The notes beneath the pieces were generated by a model. The model did no database searches and was not told the DNA's origin. It saw only the letters and a list, made by a program, of their open reading frames with translations. Shown here in pieces: positions 1 through 11,290 of a DNA stretch of 64,000 nt (within the stretch, counting starts at the first letter, position 1; the number at the start of each line of letters is the position of its first letter). The stretch comes from Takakia lepidozioides (lineage: Eukaryota > Streptophyta > Takakiopsida > Takakiales > Takakiaceae), in contig CM060731.1 of assembly GCA_030704615.1 (NCBI GenBank), forward strand, positions 85,108,756-85,172,755, written 5' to 3'. The position numbers were made by a program, and so were the translations under genes.

Positions 1-720
1 ACCATGTTGGGACCTATAGCCGCGAAATTCCGCACCATTTTTCGCCGGAGACACCTATTACCGCGAAATACGTCGCAGCTTTCCCTGGTTGCGGAACCTA
101 TTACCGCGAAATTCGGCGCCATTTTTGCAGATGTCGCTCGAAATTCGGAGGTTAGCTATTTCATGAGCATGAGCGGCATGAGCGGCATGAGCGGAGTAGT
201 AAGACAATTGGTTTTCATGAGCAGAAGTACAAATTCCGCATATAAAAAACATTAAAAATATTATTTTAATGGGATGTGTCAGAAGAAAAAAAACCCATAT
301 AATATTCATTGTTTGAAGTAGAAATTGTAGTTTTGAGAGCCGTGCTCATGATATTTCGATTTCCGCTCATGCGAATTCCGAGCGACATCTGCAAAAATGG
401 CGCCGAATTTCGCGGTAATAGGTTCCGCAAGCAGAAAAATCGGCGACGTATTGCACGGAAATAGGTGACTGCGGCGAAAAAATGGTGCCGAATTTCGCGG
501 TTATAGGTCCCAACTTCATTGAAGTGTAAGCCCAAAATTTGGAAATGTGGCGCCGAATTTCGGTACATGGTTCCGGGCATTGCACAAATGTTGGGCAGTT
601 CTGGGCCATGTCACTGGAAATTCGGCGCCATTTTTCCAAACATCGTCTCCAGACAATGTTGGGACTTAGCCAGTTTTCGGCACAAAAAAGTGAAATTCGG
701 CGCCATTTTTCCAGAAATGA
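1..720. repeat. Cluster of diverged GGCGCC-centred palindromic motifs
   Basis: About ten imperfect copies of a motif like AAATTCGGCGCCATTTTT or its reverse complement are seen, with centres near 33, 73, 117, 401, 444, 486, 551, 626, 681 and 701. Several are followed by a shared phrase resembling ACCTATTACCGCGAAATTC. Spacings of about 40-44, 65 and 75 bp recur. The core GGCGCC and flanking A/T runs resemble the better preserved palindromes at 27.2-35.4 kb, so this may be a distant relative of those arrays. Short open frames on both strands simply read through the repeats and are not called as genes. No gene is seen from 720 to 988. Confidence 0.6.
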
Positions 721-988
721 CCCCTTCAACTGCAACTGTTGGAACTCAGTTTTCTGGAAGATTTGCAAATTTTTCCTGCCGCCATCTTTGAATTGATTCT
801 GTTTTGACATTGAATTGCCACTGGACGTGAACGGATATCCAATAGTCCCTAGTGTTTAAAAGACATCACTTTAATATTGTCTGTCTCATTCCAGGAGTTT
901 TGGGGTGCAATTCATTACACTGCAAAACAAAGTCTAATGCATAAAAATACAACTGCAAATATCCATATGGTGGATTCCCTTTTCCCCA

Positions 989-2170
989 TCAATGATTTCT
1001 GGAATCCCGGCGGAGGAGTTTGTGCAGCTCGTTCACGCTCAACGCTGGTGCATGAATAAAGTCATCAATAGTCAAGTTCATCCTCAACCTCTTCAGGTAA
1101 ATGTAATACAGATGCTTGCATGGATAATACTTTGACCCCTTCTTTGCTTCCATCAACGAGAAGTCCGTACAATTGCAAGTCGGGTCCACTCCAATCGTAA
1201 TTGTGTATACGTCGTCGCGTAAAGCTGAGCCGGCCGTTGCCATCCGATAAACACGCCCAAGGCCGGGTGGGGGTATGTCCACGAAGCTCTGAATAGTGCA
1301 AGCCATCCCAAGAGCATTGGCAATCCGAGTCTCATTCAACTTGTTGGGAGGGTGTTGTCTCTTCACTCTTCCGAATCGCATTGTGGGATGTGCAGAATTG
1401 TCCAATCCGTCTCTACTGGACGGAGCAGCCTGCAATGGCAGGGTCTGAGGAACTGGAAACGAGTGGGCCGGGACGTCTGTGCGTTGCACCATTCAAAATC
1501 CTGCTGCAGAAAGAGCATCCGCCTCATTCTGAGAAAGGTTGCAACCCGGTGCAACAGGCCAGACGCCCGGAGGCTCGGGCATTCCCTGAATCCCGTACTT
1601 GGGCTTGCCAGATACATAGGTCATTATGTCGTGCCTACAGAACCAAAACGTCTGCGTTGTGGCGTGAGAGAATGTGGGAGTCAAAAATCTGTCGCTGAAA
1701 CAAGGTGCAGGTACAGCACCGTGTGGGTTCCTCCAAATCATCTCACCACAGCGTGCTCTCGTATCTACCCGGATGGCGCAGCACTTCCCTCGAAATGCCG
1801 GCAATGTCCTTGCTATTCTCCACTGTGACTCCGACACTCTTGTCTCCACAATGGGTATGTTGTACTGCGTTACTACAGATGGCTCGTTATGTTCCGCGGG
1901 CACGTGCCCTGTGCTCAAAGGAGATGGCGATCTTGAACGTGCAGGATTTGCGGTGCTCGACGAGACCTCCTCGGGCAACATCACGGGACCACGAGGGAGC
2001 GTGCGAATATTCTTGTCAGCTCGCCATGAATCCTCTTCTCCGCCAGGTGCCTCGTCAAGTCTTCGTCTCACTGGACGGGTGTGAACATCTCCTTCCAAGT
2101 GTTGGCCTCTTCGAAGCAATGGCGTGTCCCGAAGGCCCTCTTGCAAGGCTACCGCCCACTTGCTCGTCAT
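989..2170 (-). pseudogene. SWIM-type zinc-finger protein, split by an in-frame stop
   Basis: Two open stretches (2170-1493 and 1492-989) are in the same frame and separated only by one TGA at about 1493-1495, giving roughly 390 residues in total. The C-terminal part holds a SWIM-like zinc-binding pattern: CNC, a spacer, then CKH followed by an aromatic helix (LYYIYL). SWIM domains bind DNA or protein and are common in plant MULE/FAR1-type transposases and in regulatory proteins. The first half is proline- and serine-rich, then has a Cys-rich block (GKCCAIRVD, RARCGEM, FWFCRHD) that I do not recognise. No DDE transposase domain is visible. The 5' end abuts the R1 repeat at 2160, so the start may be truncated. 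The stop could be a real nonsense mutation or mark a missed intron. Confidence 0.55.
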
Positions 2171-2830
2171 TCATCATTCTTAGGATGAAAAACATCTGCC
2201 AACCCATACGCCCGACGGACGTTGTCCGTTTCTCATTCGCGGAAGATGAAAAACATCGTGTGTTCATCCTGTCTTGAACGCAACGGATGCAGTCCGTTTT
2301 CCATCCAGGTTAGATGAAAAACATCGGGGTTTTGTTATTTATGTATACCTGTCTTGTCCCGTATTTAGGTCCTGCCAGACGAAGTCCTTTTTTCATCCAG
2401 GTTGGATTGAAAATAATAATAATAATGACGGGAGTTTCGCAATCAATATATTCCGGGTTGATGTCCGGATGAAGAAATCCTCATAGGTATTAATGAAGAA
2501 ATGTCTCATTAGGGAAAAAAAGGAATGTATTCTGGATGAAAAACATCTAAATTCCCTGCAACCCAATTTTTCAATTTTTTCAAAGATGGAAGTTGGGACA
2601 ACAATTCCATAAACCCAGTGTCCAGAGGGAGAGAGAGGGAGAGAGAGGGAATCCCACCATCCAACCCCTAGTATGGCAGGCCCTTACGGAGTGAGTGTGG
2701 TATGCACTCACCCCGTAAGGGAGTGCATACCACACTCCTCTCCAAAAGGGTAATCTCTCCCTGCTCCTAGGCCAGTCCTTCGGAAGATGTCCCGTAAAGG
2801 ATTACCAGGCTATCCTTATTCAAGCTAGGT
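2160..2830 (-). repeat. Repeat R1, inverted copy A
   Basis: This block is the reverse complement of 15690-16350 and partly of 40240-40750. Shared landmarks are the run of GATGTTTTTCATC-like words, the (GAGAGAGG)n tract at 2628-2650, the phrase around ATTCCATAAACCCAGTGTCC and the hairpin block at 2681-2735. It lies between the SWIM remnant and the gag-like remnant. Its role is unknown; it looks like a terminal or subterminal module of a retroelement family with members at three places in the window. Confidence 0.8.
2681..2735. other. Two overlapping, mutually exclusive hairpins in R1
   Basis: A 17-bp stem (2681-2697 with 2705-2721, 7-nt loop, one mismatch or G-T wobble) overlaps a perfect 15-bp stem (2695-2709 with 2721-2735, 11-nt loop). 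Both cannot form at once. The first hairpin is conserved in the inverted copy at 15795-15835. Confidence 0.75.
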
Positions 2831-3033
2831 ATCCAAAACAAGTATATAAACCTTAATGCTGTGATTGGGGTATGTATTGAGCATAGACCCCGAAATGAAC
2901 TAGTTTATTCAAGGAATTACAGGTGTAAGAAACCAGCCGCTTTATGCATGGTTTTCTTTCTTTTTGTTCCATCATTATTCAACAAATCTGCATACATAAG
3001 GGAAAGGACATACCATTTTTAGGTTGCCAATGA

Positions 3034-4310
3034 TCATTCCCAAGCATCAAAGTTCCTCTTTTGGATTGGGGAGAACTCTCCTGCCACATGCCTGGATCGG
3101 TTCGAACCATGGCTCCCAATGTCGATTGTGGAGCAGGATTTGGAGCCAGAGCCTCCATTGGATGTTCTGGTTACAGACTTAGCATTCTTGGAGTTGGAGA
3201 AAGATTGGTGTCTCTGCCCAAACCTGCCACCTCTTTGGTAGCCCCCACGTCCTCTGAAATTAGCACCCCTGCCCCGGTTGGGTCGCCCTGTTTGCTGGAA
3301 AGTGTTCCCTTCAATGCATTGCCGTTTATAGCTATTAAATGCAGGTTTGGGGAGGCTGTCGGAGAAAGATCCAGGTTTGATCAGTCTCTCAATGAATCTG
3401 GCCCCTTTGGAGTCCGGCAGCCTATCAAGCAATTTTGCTTTGGAATTATCGGCAAAAGTTTATGCTGCTTCCAATAGGAGCTCCCGGATCATTTGGAATG
3501 TTATCTGAGCCAGTATTGCAGATCTGGCAGCCCTCATCAGCCATACAATGAAGCTATAGTACTTGCTTTGTGCGGAGGGGTATGTTGCATCAGGAAAAAA
3601 TGCCCCAAGATGGTTAATCATGTACCAAACCAAGTGATCGAACCAAGCCACACTTCCAACACATCCAGACGGAGTTGCACCAGGTCCACAATTACATCTT
3701 AGGTATGGCCTGTGCCAGTTCCAGAGTTGGCTTTTGTGATTCCGGGAACGGACAGATCCAGTAGGGGGATCATTTTTGGTCCGGAGAGTGATATTGTCCC
3801 TTTGTCACATAGCTTATAATAAAATGTTTTTAATGGCCATGCAACTGCGATGGGTTCCTTTTTGAATCTCTGGAAACCATCTAAAGCATCCTGATAACAA
3901 CGTAGGTGTTCAGCATCAGTGATGTTACCCCACTTCATCCACATCTCGATGGAGATGGGTGCTAAGAGGTTGATGTTGGTTTGTGGATGCCACATCATGT
4001 GCTCGTTGTTGGCCACGTCGAGCTCAACGGAGCGAGGGGGCGTCCAAGGGACAAATTGTTGATTCCCCGGGGTAACGCCTGCTGCCCTGTCTTGTTCCAC
4101 CCGTGACATTTCCACATGCTCACAGAAATCCTTCATCGCGTCAATTTCATGTTCGGGGAGACACATGTGACTTAAAGGCGGGTGATTGGTGACGGAGGGG
4201 GTAAAATCCTGCTCAGCATTGGAGGACGATGTCCGGGACCTGTGAGAGGGTGTCTCGAACGTACTGGCAAAGTTTGGAAGCGAGCAAAAATGATTTGGAT
4301 GGGCAACCAT
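3034..4310 (-). pseudogene. Gag-like ORF remnant with RGG-rich C-terminus
   Basis: Three successive minus-strand open stretches (4310-3699, 3651-3460, 3432-3034) appear to be one frame-shifted coding region. The first begins with a Ser/Thr-rich segment, then a globular region with Trp-rich phrases (MWMKWGN, FYYKLCDKG). The second is helical (WFDHLVWYMINHLG). The third ends in a basic RGG-type tail (RGRGANFRGRGG), as found in nucleic-acid-binding nucleocapsid proteins. No enzyme motif is visible. It lies next to R1 copy A, as the other gag-like ORF (38442-40070) lies next to R1 copy C, so both may be structural genes of the same element class. Family assignment is inference. Confidence 0.45.
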
Positions 4311-5047
4311 CCGTTCACCCGTTGAATGTATTCCGTTGGATTTGCTATTACTTTGGGACTTGTTGGACTGTGTTTCGCGTGCTCACGATTTTTTTTTCAT
4401 TCCATTTTTTAATGGGGCGTGTAATGACTCCATATGCAACATGCATGCCAAATTTGGGAGCGAACATAATTCATTTGGACCCAAAACCACAGTTTCTTCC
4501 CTGTTTTGCACTCCAAACTTGATTTGTGTTCTACTTCGTGCACTCTTCATAGAGAGTTCTACAATATAGTGAGCGAAGATAACACTTTTTTTGGGGGGCA
4601 TTTTTTATTGGTCCAAATATTGGCGGGGGAGTAGCGGTGGGATGCTTGAAGCCGCTCACTGAAGGTTCAAAAATGGAGCAAATAGAGGTACATATAGGCC
4701 CCAACAACATTCTGTCCAAAGGAATTACCTGCAGGCTGGTCTCCCCATAGTTAAGAATTGGGCTGAAAACCAGAAAATATTACCTGCAGGGAAGTAATCC
4801 CCTTTGTTAAAACGCAACAGGGAGGCAATTCCGACTTTTCTGCCGAATCAGCTAGCTCAAAACCGTTGTTCTACAGAGCCCAGCCTCCCCACCAAGGTCC
4901 TACGAAACGAGTGATTTATTATTTATTATTTATTTTATTTTATTTTCACTCTGCCTGTTCGCAGCCTTCGGTGGCTCCAACCGCCACGACTCCTCACGGC
5001 CCGCCCTAGGCGCTCGTTGGCCACGGGCTGCCTCGTGATACCCCGTG
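4311..5047. other. No supported gene; flank of the Ty3 insertion
   Basis: The segment is A/T-rich to about 4950, with a TTTATT run at 4914-4945. After that it turns G/C-rich, with TCACGGCCCGCC-like words that resemble the sequence just right of the LTR element at 12040. This supports the chromovirus having inserted into a pre-existing repeat arm. Confidence 0.5.
5043..5047 (+). repeat. Target-site duplication CCGTG, left
   Basis: CCGTG directly precedes the 5' LTR and is repeated directly after the 3' LTR at 12014-12018, as expected for Ty3 integrase. Confidence 0.93.
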
Positions 5048-5771
5048 TGTCGAGGCCCTTTGCCTTGAGGGCAGGGGGTCGGGACACATGAGGGGCTGCC
5101 CCTGTGGTGGGGGCAGCGGCAGCGATAGGTATGGGGGGCTAAAGCACCCTTGAGTGCCCAAGGCACTCAAGGAGGCGGAGGCGCTCACTAGGTGGAGCCC
5201 CGCACACCGGGTTGCGGTGGGGGTGGCTCCACAAGGGGTGGTGGTAGCTTAGCGGGACTTAGTGGGGGTGGCATAGGACTCACCATGGGGGCGGAGACCT
5301 CGTGGTGGGAGTCGTGGGGAGTCTTGGGACTCATCACGGTCCATTGGGGCCGCGGTGAGTGGGCCAAGACTCACCGCGACTCACCACCGGGAATCGAGGG
5401 TCTTCGTGGTGGTTCGCCATAAAATGGCATGGCTGGTTATGAAACCCCCGCGGACAGCTACAGAAGTATATATAGGGAGTAGTAACCCGAGAACGGTGCA
5501 AGCCCGTTGGTGACCAAAAACTAGTGAGTAAGCGAGCGAGCCGGAAAGCGACCAAAGAGTGGGGAGCTGTTCCGGACTGCCATCTACCAAAGGGAATTCC
5601 ACTAGTCCCAAATAGGTGGAGGGTTTAGTGGGAAGCGAAGGGGGACCGTTATGTCCCGGTGAGCAGCCGAAGCTCCAAGTTGGCCCGGCGGCCAGGTTGG
5701 GAGTCAGGCGCGCGCATCAAAGCGAGTAACTATGACGTGAAGGGGAGCTTACCGAAGGGAGGTGCGCGACA
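5048..5771 (+). repeat. 5' LTR of the chromovirus
   Basis: The ends are TGTCG and CGACA. A TATA box (GTATATATAGG, about 5467-5477) and the following segment should form the promoter and transcript start. It differs from the 3' LTR by scattered substitutions and three single-base indels (for example the G-run near 5220 and ATGGCATGG versus ATGCATGG). Confidence 0.95.
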
Positions 5772-5773
5772 CT

Positions 5774-5785
5774 TGGTATCAGAGC
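5774..5785 (+). promoter_or_regulatory. Primer-binding site for initiator tRNA-Met
   Basis: TGGTATCAGAGC lies two bases after the 5' LTR. It is complementary to the 3' end of plant initiator methionine tRNA, the usual primer of plant Ty3 and Ty1 elements. Confidence 0.95.
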
Positions 5786-5826
5786 TTAGAGTTTAGTACG
5801 CGATCGTCCTTGGGATTGGCCTCATC

Positions 5827-6657
5827 ATGGGGTCGGGCAAGCCGAAGCGAAAGCGGAACGGCCCAAAAGATGATGATCCTGGTGAGCCCGATGGGGGCGA
5901 CGTGTCACCGAAGCAGCCGTTTGAGGAAGCGATGCATGTTTCCGAAAACGAGGCCGCTCAAGAGCGGGAGGAATCCGAGGAGTCGGAGCCCAATGAATCC
6001 TTGAGAGCTCCGACAAACCAAGAGATGCCTCCCATGCCGGCAGCCTTTTGGGAAGGGTTGTTGGCGCAGTTTGGCGGGACGTTGAAAGACGTGTTGAAGG
6101 CGGCTAATGCCACTTCCACTAAGGCAAAGTTTAAGGTGAAGCCTAAGGAACCCGGCACCTTTGAGGGCGTCCAAAATCGGAAGGCACTCAACACCTGGCT
6201 CCTGGAGCTAGAGCAGTACTTCCGGGTGGCCAAGTTGAGTGACGAGGATCGGGTGGAAGTGGCTCCCACCTATTTGAGGGGCTATGCTCAACAATGGTGG
6301 CAGAAACGCCTTCACGACCGAGGCCCAAGCCCGGAAACCTTGAACTGGAGTGGGTTCAAGGAATTGATGAAGAGACAGTTTGTGCCCCTCAACGCGTCCT
6401 GGCTTGCCCGGGACAAGATGAGGAATTTGAAGCAAACAGATGACATTCGGGGGTATGTCCAGGCTTTCAATGGGCTGTTGCTCGAAGTCGCGGACATGGC
6501 AGAACCAGAAATGGTCTTCAACTTTGTGGCGGGACTGGCCCCATGGGCCAGGCGGAAGTTGGAGGAGAAGCCACCCAAGACTTTGAACGAGGCAATTGAG
6601 AGGCTGAATGTTTCTCGGATGTCCCTAGGGGTGAGAGACAAGGCCGTACAGAGCTGA
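5827..6657 (+). CDS. gag: Ty3 gag (capsid) open frame
   Basis: The 276-residue frame starts 56 bp after the LTR with ATGGGGTCGGGC. Its N-terminus is charged (KPKRKRNG, then a Glu-rich stretch). The middle and C-terminal part match the plant retrotransposon gag fold: WLLELEQYFRVA, YAQQWWQKRL, DIRGYVQAFNGLL and the closing helix around ERLNVSRMSLG. It would assemble the particle that packages the RNA. The frame ends at 6655-6657, before the linker to the zinc knuckle. All three frames are interrupted between 6658 and 6841, so an original gag-pol fusion seems to have been broken by at least two small indels. Confidence 0.88.
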   Translation: MGSGKPKRKRNGPKDDDPGEPDGGDVSPKQPFEEAMHVSENEAAQEREESEESEPNESLRAPTNQEMPPMPAAFWEGLLAQFGGTLKDVLKAANATSTKAKFKVKPKEPGTFEGVQNRKALNTWLLELEQYFRVAKLSDEDRVEVAPTYLRGYAQQWWQKRLHDRGPSPETLNWSGFKELMKRQFVPLNASWLARDKMRNLKQTDDIRGYVQAFNGLLLEVADMAEPEMVFNFVAGLAPWARRKLEEKPPKTLNEAIERLNVSRMSLGVRDKAVQS

Positions 6658-6841
6658 ACCACAAGAAGACCCGGCGGGAAGGTGACTCCTTCCGACCGGA
6701 AAGAAGTGGGATAGGCCACGCGGCGACAATGGCACGTGGAAATCGAAGGGAGGGCCTTCACACGTCAAGGCGGCACCCGGTGCTTCGAAAGGAAAAGTAG
6801 GTGGAGCAACTTATGGCGGACAGAAGGCGACCTTTGATGGA

Positions 6842-9800
6842 GTGTGTTTCAATTGCGGGGAGCCCGGGCACATGGCCAAGAAGTGCACAAAACCTCGACA
6901 ATTGAACATGACTCGAGCAACCACGGAGCTGTCGGAAGATACCATCAGTCGCTTGGTGGAAGCGGTGGTCGCCAGGACTTGCAAGGTAGGCAACTATTAT
7001 TGTGAGTTGTATCAGGAAACTGGCGCCCTGCGTAAAGGGAGTCAGTTATTGTTCGTGGATGGGATAATATCCGGAACTAATGTGTCGTTGTTGGTGGACA
7101 CAGGAGCGTTGCACTCCTTCATGACACCGGCAGCGGCGCAAAAGTTGGGACTCCCGACAAGTGACGTGGGGGCCTCTATTGAGGTGCGTTCTGCCAAAGG
7201 AGAACCACAGTTGGCGACAAGGTTGGCGTTTGATGTTCCTCTTCAACTGGGGAGTTGGGAGGGACGTGAGAACTTCACCATCTGCGAGATCGATGGAGTG
7301 GATCTCATTTTGGGGATGACCTTTTTGAGCAAATCCGGAGCGGTCATAGATGGCCGCAAGAGAGTGATCACGCTGCCATGTGGGAATGGTGGCGAGGTTT
7401 TACGAGTGTCGGAAACGCCCAAATCCGTGGGAGGGCGAATAAACCTTCTGTCAGCAAGGGAGTGGGCCGTGGAGGAGGCACACGAGCCCCAGTTTTTGCT
7501 TTACATTAGAGAAGTGAAGGGAGAAGGCGATGGGGAGCCGAGCCCAGATTGGATCAAGGGGATCTTGGAGAAATACCAGGATGTGATGCCGGAGGATTTA
7601 CCAAGCGGCCTGCCACCGCGAAGAGGAGTTGACCACAAGATTGAGGTGATACCGGGATCGGAACCGCCTGCCAAGGCACCCTACCGGTTGAGCCACAGGG
7701 AGTTGGTCGAGCTGAAGACTCAGCTCAAGGATCTAATGTCAAAAGGGTACATCCGGCCGAGTAAGTCACCTTATGGAGCCCTGGTGCTATTCGCAGACAA
7801 GAAGGATGGGACGCTACGGATGTGTGTCGATTACAGGGCTTTGAATAAGGTGACTATTAAAAACCGGTACCCTTTGCCAAGGATCGACGACCTTTTCGAC
7901 CAGTTGGCAGGAGCGAAGTATTTCAGCCGGATCGACTTGCGCTCCGGCTATCATCAAATTCGGGTGGCGGAAGGAGATGAGGAGAAGACCGCGTGCAGGA
8001 CAAGGTATGGTTCATATGAGTTCTTGGTGATGCCTTTTGGGCTCACTAATGCACCGACGACCTTTAGCACGCTGATGAACAGCCTTTTTCAAGAGTGGTT
8101 GGATGACTTTGTGATCGTGTACATCGACGACATCTTGGTGTACTCGAAAACAAAGGAGGAACACCTGGAGCACCTCAAAAGGGTGTTCCAAAAGTTGCGG
8201 GAAGGGAAGCTGTACGCCAAAGCTTCAAAATGCAAATTCGGGGTCACGAAAGTGGAGTTCTTGGGGCATGTGATTACACAGGATGGGATCAAAATGGATG
8301 ACAGAAAGGTGAGGGCGATCTTGGACTGGGAGCCTCCGACTTCGGTCTCGGGAGTGCGATCCTTCCTAGGACTCGCCTCCTATTATCGGAAGTATGTGAG
8401 AAATTTCGCCAAGATCGCGGGGCCGCTGTCGGACCTTCTGTGTAAATCCAAAGTCTGGGTATGGAACACATTTTGTGGCCAAGCTTTTGCTGAATTGAAG
8501 CAGCGGATGGCGGAAGCTCCAGTCTTGAAAATCCCGGAGTTCGATCGTCCATTTGAGATTCATACAGATGCGTCGGACTTCGCGATTGGGGGTGTACTTA
8601 TGCAAGATGAACGTCTAGTGGCTTACGAAAGTAAGAAACTGAATGAAGTGGAGCGACGGTGGCCGACGCACGAAAAAGAGATGAAGGCGGTGGTGCACTG
8701 TCTTGAGCTTTGGCGCCACTATGTTGGTTCCAACCCAGTGAAGGTGTTCACGGACAATGTCACGGTGAAGTATTTTGCCACGCAGCCCAAGTTGTCCCCA
8801 AAACAACTTAGGTGGCAAGATACTTTGGCGGTGTTCGACGTGGATATCCAGTACAAACCGGGACGAGACAACGTGGTGGCCGATGCTTTAAGTAGAAAGC
8901 AGCAGCTCTTGTTGGTGTACAAGGGCGAGACGGCGCTCCAAAGGAAGATCCGGAAGGCTTACCGGAAGGATGAGCTGGCGAAGTCCGTGATGCAGGACTT
9001 GAGGATGGGGGTTAAATCGCAGTTCCACTTGCAAAATGGACTGCTCCGGTATAAGCAAAAGCGTCTCTATGTGCCGAAGGGAGGGATCAGAGATAGCCTC
9101 TTGAGAGAATGCCATGATAGCCCGCTTGCGGGCCACGACGGAGCCAAGCGCACTGCGGCACTCCTGAAGAAAGAGTATTTCTGGCCCAAACTGAGGGAGG
9201 AGGCAGAGGAGTATGTCAAGACATGCACCACATGCCAACAAAACCGGAGCGAGTACAAAAAGCAAGCGGGGCTGTTACAACCCTTGCCGATTCCAGAGGG
9301 GACTTGGGAAAGCGTCTTGATGGATTTCATGACTGCTATGCCGCTGTCAAAAGGATTCGATGCAATCATGGTGGTGGTGGATAGGTTCAGTAAAATGGGC
9401 CATTTCATCCCCACCAAGGAGACGGCAACGGCGCAGGAGACAGGGCGACTTTACTTCGCCCACGTCTTAAAGCATCATGGAGTCCCGAAGGATATTGTCT
9501 CGGATCGCGATCCAAAGTTTACGAGTAAATTTTGGAGGACACTTTGGAAGAAGATGGGGACGAGGCTGAAGATGAGCACCGCCTTCCGACCTACGACGGA
9601 CGGCCAAACGGAAAGAGTGAATTCCGTAGTGAAGCAATTCTTGCGGAATTACGTGTCGGCAGACCAATCAGACTGGATGGAACACTTAGACGCGGCAGAG
9701 TTCTGTTATAATAACACAGAACACTCCGCAACGGGAGTTTCCCCTTTCGTATTGGTCTATGGAAAAGCACCTCTGGTGCCGACCAGTTGGGCCGCCCAGG

Positions 9801-10387
9801 ACGTTGAGGAACCGGCAGTAGCGGCGTACTGGAAGAACGCGAGCGTTTGTTGAAGCTCGCAAAGTACAATATTGCCAAAGCTAGGAAACGGTATGAAAGG
9901 CAGGCGAATCGGAAGCGGAGGGAAGTGAAGTTTGAGGCAGGCACAGAGGTCTGGTTGGAACATCAAGAATTTCCGACTACCTCCGGAAGTGAGTCCGAAG
10001 TTCGTACCTCCGTATGCAGGACCCTTTCGCATTCGGAAGGTTATGAATGAGGATGTGTATGAATTGGAGCTGCCGGCAAACAGCAAGGTGCACCCAGTAT
10101 TCCATATCTCCCTTTTGAAGCCTTACTTCAAAGATGAAGCGCGTCCGAATCGGCATCAAGTGTTGCGTCCGCCACCTATGCTGTTGGATCATGAAAATGA
10201 ACCTGAGTACGAGGTGGAGGCAATACTTAAGTCGAGGAGGTTCAAGAACCGAGAAACGGAGTATCTCGTCAAATGGAAGGGCTATCATCATGTGGAGGCA
10301 TCTTGGGTGCGTGCCTCAGAAATGGGAAACGCATCCGAGGCGGTTGCAGCTTTCGAAGGGCGACCTCAAAAGCTGAAGAAGCGTTGA
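6842..10387 (+). pseudogene. pol: Ty3 pol polyprotein with chromodomain, frame-shifted near its end
   Basis: The main open frame runs 6842-9853 (1003 residues). It holds, in order, a CCHC zinc knuckle ([14 protein letters not shown]), an aspartic protease with DTGA at residues 86-89, a reverse transcriptase with YIDD at 427-430, RNase H ([11 protein letters not shown]), an integrase zinc region (CTTCQQNR) and the catalytic core (SDRDPKF, GQTERVN). The frame then shifts near 9820-9850 and again near 9965. The last frame (to 10387) carries a chromodomain with YLVKWKGY and a conserved aromatic pattern. Chromodomains on integrase steer insertion toward particular histone marks. With these frameshifts the copy should not make a full polyprotein, unless they are sequencing errors. 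Confidence 0.92.
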
Positions 10388-11290
10388 TGGGGACATCAAC
10401 CTTGGAGCGTGGGGGAGGAAATGCATGCTTAGCCCGGCTTAGCTAGCTTAGGATCCGATTACAAAAACTTGTATTGTACAAAAATTTGTTATAAAGGAAA
10501 TGGGTTCCAAATGTTGTGCGTCCTATTTTGTTTGGAATGGTGATGCATGATATGGTTGGCTAGTGTGTAGAATGCATGCTAGCTTATAAAAGTGGGAGAG
10601 GTAAATTGGGTTAATCGTGTGTTTGTGTAGTGCCGAAATCGGATGACCCCCATCCGAGGGGCAAGGAAACTTGTGCCTTCCTTGGGAGTTCACGTGCTAG
10701 TGCGCACCTGGCGTGTGCGCGTACTATAACTGCGCTACCGAGGGGGTTGCCTTGTAGTGCGGGCTAACGCAGAAGCTACGTGCTTCTGTTCACGTACTAT
10801 AATCGTGTAGCCTCGGGACGAAGTCATAGTGCGGCTTCGGCGTGTTCCCGTACCTCAGGCCAGCATTCCAAGGCAGACCCAATTGTAGTGATTGGGGCGC
10901 ACGGTTGGTTCAAGGTTATCTTCCTAGTCAAAGAGGGTTCCAGGAACCCTTGCTCAAGGTGATGCCAAAAGCGGCATCATGAGCGATCGCAAGCAATGTT
11001 GTTGCAGTAAGGCGATTCGATCCTCAAGGAGGATCGTTCCTTGGCCTTGAAGTAGGCCAAGAAGAGTGCACTGGGAGGAGCTGGAGAGGCTCCACCCTTG
11101 GCCGGGACTTGGAGGAAGTCGGCCGACCTAGCTAGTGGAGAGTAGAGTCAAGTGTGGGGTTTGGTTCTTTGCCATGGGACGCCATGGTGCGGAAACAAAC
11201 TCCTTGATGTGGGATGCCACAACTTGGATGTTCGTTTCTACAAAATGGACAAGTCGATGAGGACATCGACTCCCTGTTGGTAGGGGTGTG
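10388..11290 (+). other. Non-coding 3' internal region of the chromovirus
   Basis: About 900 bp lie between the chromodomain stop and the 3' LTR. A purine-rich GTGGGGGAGGAAATG tract near 10409-10423 looks like a polypurine tract but is far from the LTR. The bases directly before the LTR (TAGGGGTG) are only weakly purine-rich. No additional ORF is convincing. Confidence 0.7.

Noticed and set aside
10405-10430. Polypurine tract GTGGGGGAGGAAATG as the boundary of the 3' LTR
   Set aside because: LTR identity and the target duplication place the 3' LTR start at 11291, almost 900 bp farther on.
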